Part shown: positions 1-7,666 of the stretch, one piece after another
Numbering within the stretch: position 1 is the stretch's first letter
Layout: each line of letters begins with the position of its first letter
DNA from: CAZOWW01 sp964583765
GTDB lineage: Bacteria > Actinomycetota > Actinomycetes > Actinomycetales > Kineosporiaceae
Length of the DNA stretch: 31,261 nt
NCBI GenBank assembly: GCA_964583765.1
Contig: CAZOWW010000066.1
Coordinates: 1-31,261, forward strand
Reading direction: 5' to 3'
The notes under the pieces: generated by a model
What the model was told of the DNA's origin: nothing
The model's database searches: none
The model's input: only the letters and a program-made list of their open reading frames with translations
Translations under genes and position numbers: made by a program

Positions 1-4
1 ACTA

Positions 5-27
5 GGGAACGACCTGCCCAAAGTCGT
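5..27 (+). promoter_or_regulatory. possible ECF-type promoter of the sigma factor gene
   Basis: TAGGGAAC at 3-10 resembles the GGAAC -35 element of SigE-type ECF promoters, and a CGT lies about 15 bases further on. It sits about 90 bp before the sigma gene, so autoregulation is conceivable. The -10 match is poor and this is a guess from one motif. Confidence 0.22.
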
Positions 28-96
28 GGACGACACGTCCATGACTCACACCCCGCCGGGAGGACATTGAGGAAGGTGTGACGAACGGAGAACACG

Positions 97-594
97 GTGG
101 ATGAGGCGAGCGAGGCGCGGTTCCGCGCCTGGGCAGGCGGCCAGATCGCCCAGCTGCACCGCACCGCCTACCTGCTGTGCGGGGACTGGCACCTCGCCGA
201 GGATCTCGCCCAGGAGGCTCTCGCCCGAGCGGCCGTGCACTGGGCGCGGATCGAGAAGGCCGAGTACCCCAACGCCTATGTGCGTCAGATCCTGGTGAAC
301 CTGGCACGTCAACGGCGACGACGGCGCATGTGGCACGTCGGGACCGGTCACGGAGCGGAGATCGCGGTCGACGACGGCGCGGACAAGCGCGCATCCCGGG
401 CCGTCCTGATGGCCGCCCTGCAACGACTGACCACCCGGCAACGCGCGACCGTCGCCCTGCGCTACTTCGAGCAACTCTCCGAGGCCGAGACCGCCCAGGT
501 CCTCGGCTGTTCCGTGGGCACCGTCAAGAGCCAGACACACCGCGCACTCGCCAAGCTGCGCGATGTCCTCTCCACCGAGGAGTTGCCGTGCTGA
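97..594 (+). CDS. SigE-family RNA polymerase sigma factor
   Basis: The 165-residue product is an extracytoplasmic-function sigma factor of the SigE family (sigma-70 regions 2 and 4 only). Region 2 spans about residues 20-75 (YLLCGDWHLAEDLAQEAL, then NAYVRQILVNLARQRRRRR). Region 4 spans about residues 105-160, with the helix-turn-helix LSEAETAQVLGCSVGTVKSQ. The GTG at 97 is preceded by GGAG with 6 bases of spacing; the nearby ATG at 101 is out of frame. The stop overlaps the start of the next gene, so the two are translationally coupled, as is normal for a sigma factor and its membrane regulator. The stimulus and regulon cannot be read from the sequence. Confidence 0.93.
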   Translation: MDEASEARFRAWAGGQIAQLHRTAYLLCGDWHLAEDLAQEALARAAVHWARIEKAEYPNAYVRQILVNLARQRRRRRMWHVGTGHGAEIAVDDGADKRASRAVLMAALQRLTTRQRATVALRYFEQLSEAETAQVLGCSVGTVKSQTHRALAKLRDVLSTEELPC

Positions 595-1679
595 CCGACC
601 GACTCACCGAGGCGCTCGAAGACGCCGTCAGCACCCAGCCGTTCGTCCCGGCCCTGGAACCGGTGTTCCGCCGAGCGCGCCGGCTGCGCGTCCGCCGCCG
701 GGTCGGCCGGGTCGTGGCCGCAGGTGCTGCGGTCGCCGTCGTCGCCGTGGGCGCCCACTCCGTTCTGGGAACGACCCAGTCGTCGCGACAGCTGCCTGCC
801 ACTCACAGTCCCAGTCCCACGTCGGGAACGCTGATCGGGCCGGACACCGATTCCACGATCGAACTCCGTCCGCAGACCGAGCCGTTCCGCCCCCTGCCGA
901 TCACCGTGGGCTGGGTCCCGTTCCCCGCCTCATCTCACTCGATCGTCGGCAGCACGCTCACCCCCACAGCGAGCGCCGGACGCTGGACGAAGGGCGACAT
1001 CGGGCTGCGGGTGACCGTCACGGACTATTTCAACGACCGGACAGAGGGGCCGGATCCCGAGTTCCGTTCGCTGAAGATCAATGGCACGTCCGTGGTCGGG
1101 AGCATCGACGGGAGGAACCGTCCCGTGCGGGCATGGATGGCCTGGGAGCACCGACCCCACGAGTGGATCGAGATCTACCTCGGGACCAGGTACCCGCAGA
1201 CCAAGACGCTCGCGCCGATCGGGATCACCAGCCGGGCTGCGGCCGTGCGCCTGCTGAAACGCATCGCGCTGTCCATCCGCGACGTCCAGGACCCCACCAC
1301 GATCCCGTTCAGCCTCACTCTGTATCCCCGAGGAGCCGAACCCGTCTGCTGGGACGAGGGGCTCATGGAGCTCGCCACCCAGGAGACCCTCTACATGGTG
1401 AACGACGCTCCGGACCCCTGCGCGAGCAGCAACGGTGTGGTCGTCGCCGTCTTGAATCCCCTCGCGCACGAGGACCCCTTCTCACCGGTCACGCAGGGAA
1501 CGAACGAACGCCTCTCCGATGGCCGGACGGCGATCGTGGAGACGACGGCTTCAGTCCGGCGCCTGCAGATCGGGACGTTGCGGATCAACGTGCCGCGGAT
1601 CTGGCCGATGAGGACTCTGCTGCAGTTCGCTGCCGGTGTCCGCTACACGGGTGATGCCACCGGCCGGACCGCATCATGA
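588..1679 (+). CDS. single-pass membrane protein, probable anti-sigma partner
   Basis: The GTG at 588 overlaps the sigma gene stop by 7 bases. The 363-residue product has an Arg-rich cytoplasmic N terminus (about residues 1-37), one hydrophobic helix (VVAAGAAVAVVAVGAHSVLG, about 38-58), a Pro/Ser/Thr linker and a large extracytoplasmic region of about 280 residues. There is no zinc-binding HxxxCxxC anti-sigma motif in the short N-terminal part. The anti-sigma role is inferred from topology and from overlap with the sigma gene. This architecture is common downstream of SigE-family genes in actinobacteria. The extracytoplasmic domain is not recognised. The frame stays open further upstream, but only inside the sigma gene. 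Confidence 0.72.
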   Translation: MLTDRLTEALEDAVSTQPFVPALEPVFRRARRLRVRRRVGRVVAAGAAVAVVAVGAHSVLGTTQSSRQLPATHSPSPTSGTLIGPDTDSTIELRPQTEPFRPLPITVGWVPFPASSHSIVGSTLTPTASAGRWTKGDIGLRVTVTDYFNDRTEGPDPEFRSLKINGTSVVGSIDGRNRPVRAWMAWEHRPHEWIEIYLGTRYPQTKTLAPIGITSRAAAVRLLKRIALSIRDVQDPTTIPFSLTLYPRGAEPVCWDEGLMELATQETLYMVNDAPDPCASSNGVVVAVLNPLAHEDPFSPVTQGTNERLSDGRTAIVETTASVRRLQIGTLRINVPRIWPMRTLLQFAAGVRYTGDATGRTAS

Positions 1680-1955
1680 CCGGGGGCGCCGTGCGAGCCG
1701 GCTGACCGGCAGACCGAAGGGCCGGCCGGAAGCAGCAGACGGGCAGGTCAGCGGGAAGCGACCGGGCGGCCTGAAGAGACTGCGCACCGGCATCCGACCG
1801 GCCGGTACGAAGCGTCCGGCGAGCACGCACGTATCGACGGGCACGAGCCGACGAACGCGGTGACCGACCTCCCCGGAGCCGGTCACCGGGCCCCCGTCTC
1901 AGTCGCCGTCGAGCGGACGACGAGGACACCACCGCGCTGCGTCAGGATGGGACCC

Positions 1956-2180
1956 GTGAGCGAGCCGCAGCCAGAACCCCCACCGCCCCCCGACCCAGGT
2001 CCTCCGCCGCGCCCTCGGCCTGAGCCCCTGCCCCAGAGCCGGTCCCAGATCCGGAACCTGACGGCGGACTGGGACGTCCTGCCCACGCAGAGCCGCGACG
2101 ACACCGACCGGGGCTGGGGCGAACTGCCGACGAGGGATGACGAGCGCTTCACCCGCGAACGGCCGCCGCACTGGGAGTGA
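1956..2180 (+). CDS. small conserved actinobacterial protein of unknown function
   Basis: The 74-residue product has a Pro-rich N-terminal half and an acidic/charged C-terminal half (DWDVLPTQSRDDTDRGWGE, then ERFTRERPPHWE). The C-terminal half has the look of a small hypothetical family seen widely in actinobacteria; I know of no function. The GTG at 1956 is favoured because CAGGAT (1943-1948) could serve as a -10 box 7 bases before it, a leaderless arrangement common in these bacteria. The ATG at 1947 in the same frame is the alternative. It converges on the large helicase-like gene, with 118 bp between the stops and no clear terminator there. Confidence 0.68.
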   Translation: MSEPQPEPPPPPDPGPPPRPRPEPLPQSRSQIRNLTADWDVLPTQSRDDTDRGWGELPTRDDERFTRERPPHWE

Positions 2181-2298
2181 CCGCGATCGGATGAGGAAAC
2201 CCCCCGGTGAGTGAGGGAGCCGCACGAGGGGCCCCGCGCTCAGGCAGCCGACATACCGGGTCGCGGCTCGCCACGGCCCCGACGTACCAGGCCACGGT

Positions 2299-5200
2299 TC
2301 AGCGCGCGCCGACCGCCTGGGCCCAGATCGCCCGGATTCGCTCGACCTCGGCGTCCGGGTCGAGGAACAGGTCCATCGCCGCCACCCGGCAGTACACCCA
2401 GCCGGCTCGCTCCAGCCGGTCCTGGCGCTGCCGATCCCGCTCCCGCACGCTCGGCCGCGCCGCGTGCGCGGGGCCGTCCAGGTCGATCGCGACCAGCATC
2501 CGCCCCGACCGCCGGGGGTCGCCCAGGGCGAGATCCACCGGCCAGGCCGGATCGCCCACACCCGCCTGCACCGGCACGCCCACCGCGGCCAGCCGTGTCT
2601 GCAGGTCACCCACCAGGGCGTCGCACCCGTTCCCGCGCTGGCGACCGCCGAAGTGACCCGACCGTCGGCTCGCGGACGCCCAGCCACCACCGGCCCGCAC
2701 CACGAGGTCGCGGGAGAGCGCCGCACTCGCCGCGGTGATCGTTCCCCCGGGCTCGGCGATGCGCAGCACGTCGCGCAGCAACTGGGCACCGTCGCTGCGT
2801 ACCCGATCCGGGTCGAGTTCCTCGGAGGTGAAGCAGCACACCACGGTGGTCCGCAACCGCGCCCGGGTCAGAGCCGTGGTCAGCGCCCCGGCACCCGCCG
2901 CGGAGTCCAGCACCCCGAAACGGTGCAGCACCCGGCGGTGCGGCGTGCGCGCCAGACCGACCGCGACGATCACCTCATCGCGCTCCAGGCCGGCCACCCG
3001 GTGTGCCGAGCGCACGAGGAAACCGGTGCGTGTCTGCCCGGTCCACCGTTCCTCCAACCACGCCGCGAGCTCGGGACGACCCGCCACCTCGGACCGCAGC
3101 GCCTCCTCGATCCGCTCGGCATGCCGCTCCCCCAGCGCCACCACCATCAGCGAGCGGTGCGGGCGGTGCCGGGCGTGTTCCTCGACGAGATCGATCACCT
3201 GCTCGACCTCGGCCTCGGCGCTGACCGGGATCTCCTCTCCGGGGCCGGGAACCCCCACCCCGTTGGGCACGTGGACGAGCCGGAGCCGCGGGGTGACGCT
3301 GGTCCCCGGAGTGACCACCCAGCCCTCGGGATACCGGCGCAGCACGGGAGCGAGCATCCGCCCGTCGCAGGCCCGGTGGTCCCGATCGAGCCGGTGCACG
3401 TGCCCGGTCACCTCGGCGACGGCGTCGAGCACCGAGGCCATCCCGCCCTCGGGCGGAAGCCTGCGCCGGTCCCCCGCCACGACGACCTGCCGGCCTCGGG
3501 CCAGCGCCGCCACGGCCTCGGGCAGGGCGACCGTGCCCGCGTCGTCCACGACCACGGCGTCCACCGGGCAGGCAGGGCCGGGCGGCGGCAGGACCCGGGC
3601 GACGGCGTCCGGGCTCATGATCCAGATCGGCTGCAGGGCCCCCACGAGGTCCCCGGCACGCCGGAACAGGTCCGCGGGCCACTGCGAGCGATGTCCGCGG
3701 TGCACCTCGGCCTGCAGCCACCGCACCTGGTCGGGATGCTCGCGCACGGCGTCCTCGGCCCGCCGGGCGAGCGCGGCCCGCACGCGGCGTCCCCCGTCGG
3801 AGATGTGTTCGCGATCCGCCAGGCGCAGGGTGGCCGCGGTCCGCCGCAGCTGGGCGCCGTCATGCCGGGCCAGCCGTGGGTCGTCCCGCACCACCGCGTC
3901 GAGCACCGAGGTCCACCAGGCCAGGTCCAGCTCGCCGTCGACGTCCTCGGGACCGGCCGTCCGTTCCCGCAGGTCCTTCAGCAGCGGGCCGAGCCCGGCC
4001 GTGCGCAGTTCGTCGAGGAGCGCGGTGCGGTGCGGTTGCGCCCGGAGGCCCTCCTCGTCGCCGGCGAGGTCGATCAGGCGCTTGTTCAGCTCCTCGAAAC
4101 CGAGTTCGGTCAGCTCCGGAGTGTTCGTGCCGGCCAGGGCACGGCCGAGCACGGCGAGGGACTCCAGCACCGCGGTGACCGCCAGCCCCGCCTCGGCCAG
4201 CCCCGGCGGTACACAGGGGCCACGTTCGGCGACCGACTGCTCCCGCCACCGCTGGCGCTGCTCCTCCGCCGCCCGCAGGCGCACCGTGAGCTCCCGCAGG
4301 TGTACCCCCGGCCGGACGAGCCCACGGGCCCGCCGGCGCAACCGGTGCCGGGCCAGCGCGCCGTGCTGCGGGTCCGGACCGTCCGAGACGGCCACCGCAA
4401 GCTCCGCGAGCGGCTGCTCGAACGCGGCCGGCAGCAGGACGTCGAGGGTCTCGCGCACCCCCAGCAGCAGTTCCAGCTGCCCGGCCCACTGGGAGGCGGT
4501 GCTGGTGAGGATCAGTCCCGCCGACTCGCTCACGCCGGCCATCGCCGCCCGGGCCGTGGCCAGCATGTCGCGGGCAGTACGGGCAGCGGCGAGCACCGAG
4601 TCCACGTCCTGCTCGGAGGCGATCCGGGCGTCCAGCCACCGGGTGTCCGTACGGGTCAGGGTGAAGGCGCCGGCCTCCGCCGCCTCGTGCAGCACCCCGC
4701 GCAGGCGCTCGCGCTCGGTGCCGTCGAGGCGCACCAGCGCCTGCGGGCTTAACCGGGCAGTGGTCCGGGGCGCGTGCCGACGTCGCATCAGATCGGCGAG
4801 CGCCACCATCGCCTCGTACGCGCTCACCCCCCACGGCTCGCGGACGGCGTGCAGCGCCTCGCTGGCCGAGAGCAGGGTGGCCCGGGACCGGCGCAGCGTC
4901 TCGTGCCGCAGGGTGGTCACCTCGGCGGGCTCGATGGTGTCGCGCAGCGCCTGCCCGCTCGCCGCCTGTTCGAGGCGCGCGCCCAGGACCGCCAGCAGGC
5001 GACGCCGATCACCCGTGCCGTCCTGCAGGTCGAGGGCGAGCTCGGCGAGCCCGCAGCCGGCGAGCCGGGCCAGGAACGCCTCGGCGGTGGCCCGGCGCGG
5101 GGTGAGCACGAGGATCCGCCGGCCCTCGGCGACCAGGGCCGCGGTGATCGCCGCGAGCGTGTGCGTGAGACCGGACCCGGGCGGGCCCTCGAGTACCACC

Positions 5201-7365
5201 GTGCCGCCGCCGAGCGCGACGTCCAACGCCCGCTGCTGGGCCGGGTCCAGGTCGAGGACCAGCGTCTCCTGGGTGGGGTCCCGGTCGGCCCGGCCCATCG
5301 GCACCGCCAGCGGCGAACCGTCCACGCCGGGCAGCAGGGTTCGAGGGGCGTCCCGCACCGGGGTGCCCTCGTCCTCGGGGTCGCGACGCAGGAACGGCCC
5401 GAGCACGGGGTGGGCGGGCAGGGCGACCGCGGCCTGCTGGAGGTCCGCGACCAGTGCGCCCGGTCCCGCGGTGAAGCTGCCGACCACCAGGCGCCGCTCG
5501 ATCCGCAGGTTCACGACGCCGGTGCACAACTGCTCGATCCGCTCGAACACGGGTCGCGGGTCGAATCCGCCCGGCCCGAAGGCCAGCGCGCCCAGCAGCT
5601 CGCCGTCCAGGGTGATCCCGTACTCCCCGGCGAGCCGGCGCACCAGCTCCGGGTTGACCACGGCGGTGTCCCCGAGATCGAGGTCGTAGTCCTCGTGGCC
5701 GGGCCCGCGCGGGCGGAGTGCGCACCCGCGCAGCAGGACGGGCGCACTCACCGGCCCGGTCAGGGCGTCGAGGCGCAGGACGTCGTCCCCGCGTGCCACC
5801 GACGGCGGGCGCCAGGTGGCCACCCCTGCGGCCAGGAAGCCCGCGAGGATTCCGCGCTCGGCGGCGAGGTCCTCGGCGAGGGTCCGGATGGTGCGGGCGC
5901 GGTGACGTGCCGCCGCGTGGGCGGCGGGTTCCCGGACGAGGCTGGACAACCGGGTGGGCCGTCCCGCGAGCAGTTGCGCGAGCCCGGACGGGTGGGCATG
6001 CGTGAGCTCGAGCCAGCCCGGGGCATTCGGCGAGGCCGCGAGCAGGGTGTCCGGCGGGCCGGCCGCGACGAGCGCCGCCTGCCAGCCCCGGAGCACGTCG
6101 GCGGCCCGGTCCTCGGCGGAGACCTCCGGCACCGTCGCCGTGTCGCGGGACGACCGATCGTCCGTGGACGACATGCCGGCGACCGACGGAGAGCTGGCGG
6201 TGGATTGGGCGGCGTTGGACGGCTGGGTGCCGGTGGGGACACCTGCGGCGGATGCCTCCCTGGACCGCGGGGCTCCCGTCGTGGTCGCTGTCGTCGGCTC
6301 GGGGCGGCCCGACACCCGGGAGCTGTTCGAGGTCGTGCCCCGGGGCGCAGGAGCCTGACCGTCCGAGGTCGAACCACCGCGGGTGGAACCCTCCGCCGCA
6401 CCGGGACAACCCGAACCGGACGTACCCCGCGGCCCAGGAGCCTGACCGTCCGAGGATCTCCGGCCGGCACTCCCGCGGACCTCGCGGGGCGCGTCCCCAC
6501 CGGGCGAATCGGTCGTGGCCCGGTTGCCCCCGGTCGGCCCGCTACCCGGCGGCCTGGCGCCGTGACCGCCTGCGCCGAGGGACGGGCTGCCCTTCTCGTG
6601 AGTCACCGGCTCAACCTCCGCCGGGACCGGGGTCCGGGAACGCTCGCCCGCCCGCCCGCGCACCGGGGGCCTGGACCGTCCGGGCTTGCGGCTCGCCTCC
6701 GGGCGTACCCGCCCGGATCGCCGGGTGGACTCGGGCCGAGGCTCGGTCTGCTTGGCTCCGGACGCTCCGCCCGGACGGACGACGACGGTGGATGCCGCCG
6801 CCGAGGGGGTGTCCCGGACGGACTCGCTCGGCGCACGTCGGGCGTCGTCCGGAGGATCGAGGGCCTCCGTCGGCGGCGTGGTTCCCTGCTGCTGAGCGGT
6901 TCCCTGGCCGGGGACGGTGCCCGAGAGCTGAGCATCCGAGGAGCGGGCATCCGGGGGCTCGAGGCGAGCGTCCGAGGGCTGGGCATCGTCCACCGGCTGG
7001 GCATCGTCCACCGGCTGAGCGTCGTCCGAGGGCGGCACGCGACCCTGACTCTGGGCATCGTCCGACCGCGGGGTATCCGAAGATCGGACCGGAGAGGGCT
7101 CGAGACCGGCCGAGGAGCCGACGTCGAGGGCATCGGACACCATGACCTGCAGGTCCGAGGAGGTCACCAACGCGGGACGCGCGCTCTCCGGGCGTGCAGG
7201 ATCCCTGTCCTGCCGCTCGATCTGGGTGACGACCACCTGTTCCGGACCGTCCGCCGGGTCGTCGACCCGCAAGGGGTCGGGCAGGGCAGCGGTCTCGGAC
7301 ACGGTGCAACGGTAGTCGGCGCCCCGGTGCTGTTCCGGCCGCCACGCGGTCGCTTGTACACGCAC
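2299..7365 (-). CDS. superfamily 1 helicase-like ATPase with C-terminal restriction-endonuclease-like domain, motifs degenerate
   Basis: The 1,688-residue product resembles the large UvrD/Dna2-like AAA proteins that end in a Vsr/MTES_1575-type nuclease domain. Residues about 90-410 are a Pro/Ser/Thr/Arg-rich low-complexity region with a tandem DDAQPV repeat. The helicase core starts near residue 700. Its P-loop reads GPPGSGLTHT at 727-736, with Leu where the catalytic Lys is expected. Motif II is DDAG (1274-1277) instead of DEA, motif III is GDRRRLPP instead of GDxxQLPP, and motif VI keeps ALTRAR. The last 100 residues contain PVDLALGDP and AIDLDGPAH...RERDRQRQDRLERAGW, the nuclease pattern with Asp where Glu is usual. 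The GTG at 7365 has GGGAG 8 bases upstream; the GTG at 7302 is an alternative without a good site. DNA repair or phage defence are possible roles; neither is shown. Confidence 0.85.
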   Translation of the reverse strand: MRVQATAWRPEQHRGADYRCTVSETAALPDPLRVDDPADGPEQVVVTQIERQDRDPARPESARPALVTSSDLQVMVSDALDVGSSAGLEPSPVRSSDTPRSDDAQSQGRVPPSDDAQPVDDAQPVDDAQPSDARLEPPDARSSDAQLSGTVPGQGTAQQQGTTPPTEALDPPDDARRAPSESVRDTPSAAASTVVVRPGGASGAKQTEPRPESTRRSGRVRPEASRKPGRSRPPVRGRAGERSRTPVPAEVEPVTHEKGSPSLGAGGHGARPPGSGPTGGNRATTDSPGGDAPREVRGSAGRRSSDGQAPGPRGTSGSGCPGAAEGSTRGGSTSDGQAPAPRGTTSNSSRVSGRPEPTTATTTGAPRSREASAAGVPTGTQPSNAAQSTASSPSVAGMSSTDDRSSRDTATVPEVSAEDRAADVLRGWQAALVAAGPPDTLLAASPNAPGWLELTHAHPSGLAQLLAGRPTRLSSLVREPAAHAAARHRARTIRTLAEDLAAERGILAGFLAAGVATWRPPSVARGDDVLRLDALTGPVSAPVLLRGCALRPRGPGHEDYDLDLGDTAVVNPELVRRLAGEYGITLDGELLGALAFGPGGFDPRPVFERIEQLCTGVVNLRIERRLVVGSFTAGPGALVADLQQAAVALPAHPVLGPFLRRDPEDEGTPVRDAPRTLLPGVDGSPLAVPMGRADRDPTQETLVLDLDPAQQRALDVALGGGTVVLEGPPGSGLTHTLAAITAALVAEGRRILVLTPRRATAEAFLARLAGCGLAELALDLQDGTGDRRRLLAVLGARLEQAASGQALRDTIEPAEVTTLRHETLRRSRATLLSASEALHAVREPWGVSAYEAMVALADLMRRRHAPRTTARLSPQALVRLDGTERERLRGVLHEAAEAGAFTLTRTDTRWLDARIASEQDVDSVLAAARTARDMLATARAAMAGVSESAGLILTSTASQWAGQLELLLGVRETLDVLLPAAFEQPLAELAVAVSDGPDPQHGALARHRLRRRARGLVRPGVHLRELTVRLRAAEEQRQRWREQSVAERGPCVPPGLAEAGLAVTAVLESLAVLGRALAGTNTPELTELGFEELNKRLIDLAGDEEGLRAQPHRTALLDELRTAGLGPLLKDLRERTAGPEDVDGELDLAWWTSVLDAVVRDDPRLARHDGAQLRRTAATLRLADREHISDGGRRVRAALARRAEDAVREHPDQVRWLQAEVHRGHRSQWPADLFRRAGDLVGALQPIWIMSPDAVARVLPPPGPACPVDAVVVDDAGTVALPEAVAALARGRQVVVAGDRRRLPPEGGMASVLDAVAEVTGHVHRLDRDHRACDGRMLAPVLRRYPEGWVVTPGTSVTPRLRLVHVPNGVGVPGPGEEIPVSAEAEVEQVIDLVEEHARHRPHRSLMVVALGERHAERIEEALRSEVAGRPELAAWLEERWTGQTRTGFLVRSAHRVAGLERDEVIVAVGLARTPHRRVLHRFGVLDSAAGAGALTTALTRARLRTTVVCCFTSEELDPDRVRSDGAQLLRDVLRIAEPGGTITAASAALSRDLVVRAGGGWASASRRSGHFGGRQRGNGCDALVGDLQTRLAAVGVPVQAGVGDPAWPVDLALGDPRRSGRMLVAIDLDGPAHAARPSVRERDRQRQDRLERAGWVYCRVAAMDLFLDPDAEVERIRAIWAQAVGAR
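6977..7030 (-). repeat. 18-bp tandem repeat inside the helicase-like gene
   Basis: There are two exact 18-bp units (6977-6994 and 6995-7012) and a diverged third (7013-7030). They encode the repeated DDAQPV hexapeptide in the disordered N-terminal region. Changes in copy number would keep the frame. Confidence 0.85.
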
Positions 7366-7666
7366 GTGGGGAACTCCCGCAAGACTCGGACGCTACGCAA
7401 TCTTGTCCTCACGCTGCGAATCTTCGAAGAATCTTGGAGGGGCTCTGTCACTCCTCGCACGGGTGGATATACCCTCTGTGACCAGTGGTGACGTAGGGAA
7501 CACTGATCGGGCGAACTGACCTACCCCTTGCGGGCCGCCGGTGACTCACAACCACCGGCGGGGGTAGCGGATCGCCACTGCCGCCTTTCCCCGACCCGAC
7601 GTGGGGTTCCCGTCGTCCGGCCAGGTATCGACCTCCCGGCCGGAACAGACGAGCTCGGGGAGCGCG
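7366..7666. other. divergent intergenic region, helicase-like gene / metalloprotease
   Basis: This 301-bp spacer must hold the promoters of both divergent genes. Near the helicase side there is an imperfect direct repeat (ACGCTACGCAATCTT, then ACGCTGCGAATCTT) and a perfect palindrome TCTTCGAAGA followed by another AATCTT. A TAGGGAAC at 7494-7501 matches the octamer in front of the sigma gene. No gene is seen. Confidence 0.5.
7389..7435. promoter_or_regulatory. operator-like repeats upstream of the helicase-like gene
   Basis: Two ACGCT(A/G)CG(C)AATCTT copies lie about 22 bp apart, the second merging into the palindrome TCTTCGAAGA and a third AATCTT. The region is AT-richer than its surroundings. 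The pattern fits a regulator binding site upstream of the minus-strand gene; the regulator is unknown. Confidence 0.35.

Noticed and set aside
2464..5689. Very long plus-strand open frames (up to 984 codons) opposite the helicase-like gene
   Set aside because: They are antisense shadows of a GC-rich gene: no ribosome binding site, Ser/Arg- or Pro/Arg-rich translations and no domain, whereas the minus frame shows helicase and nuclease motifs.
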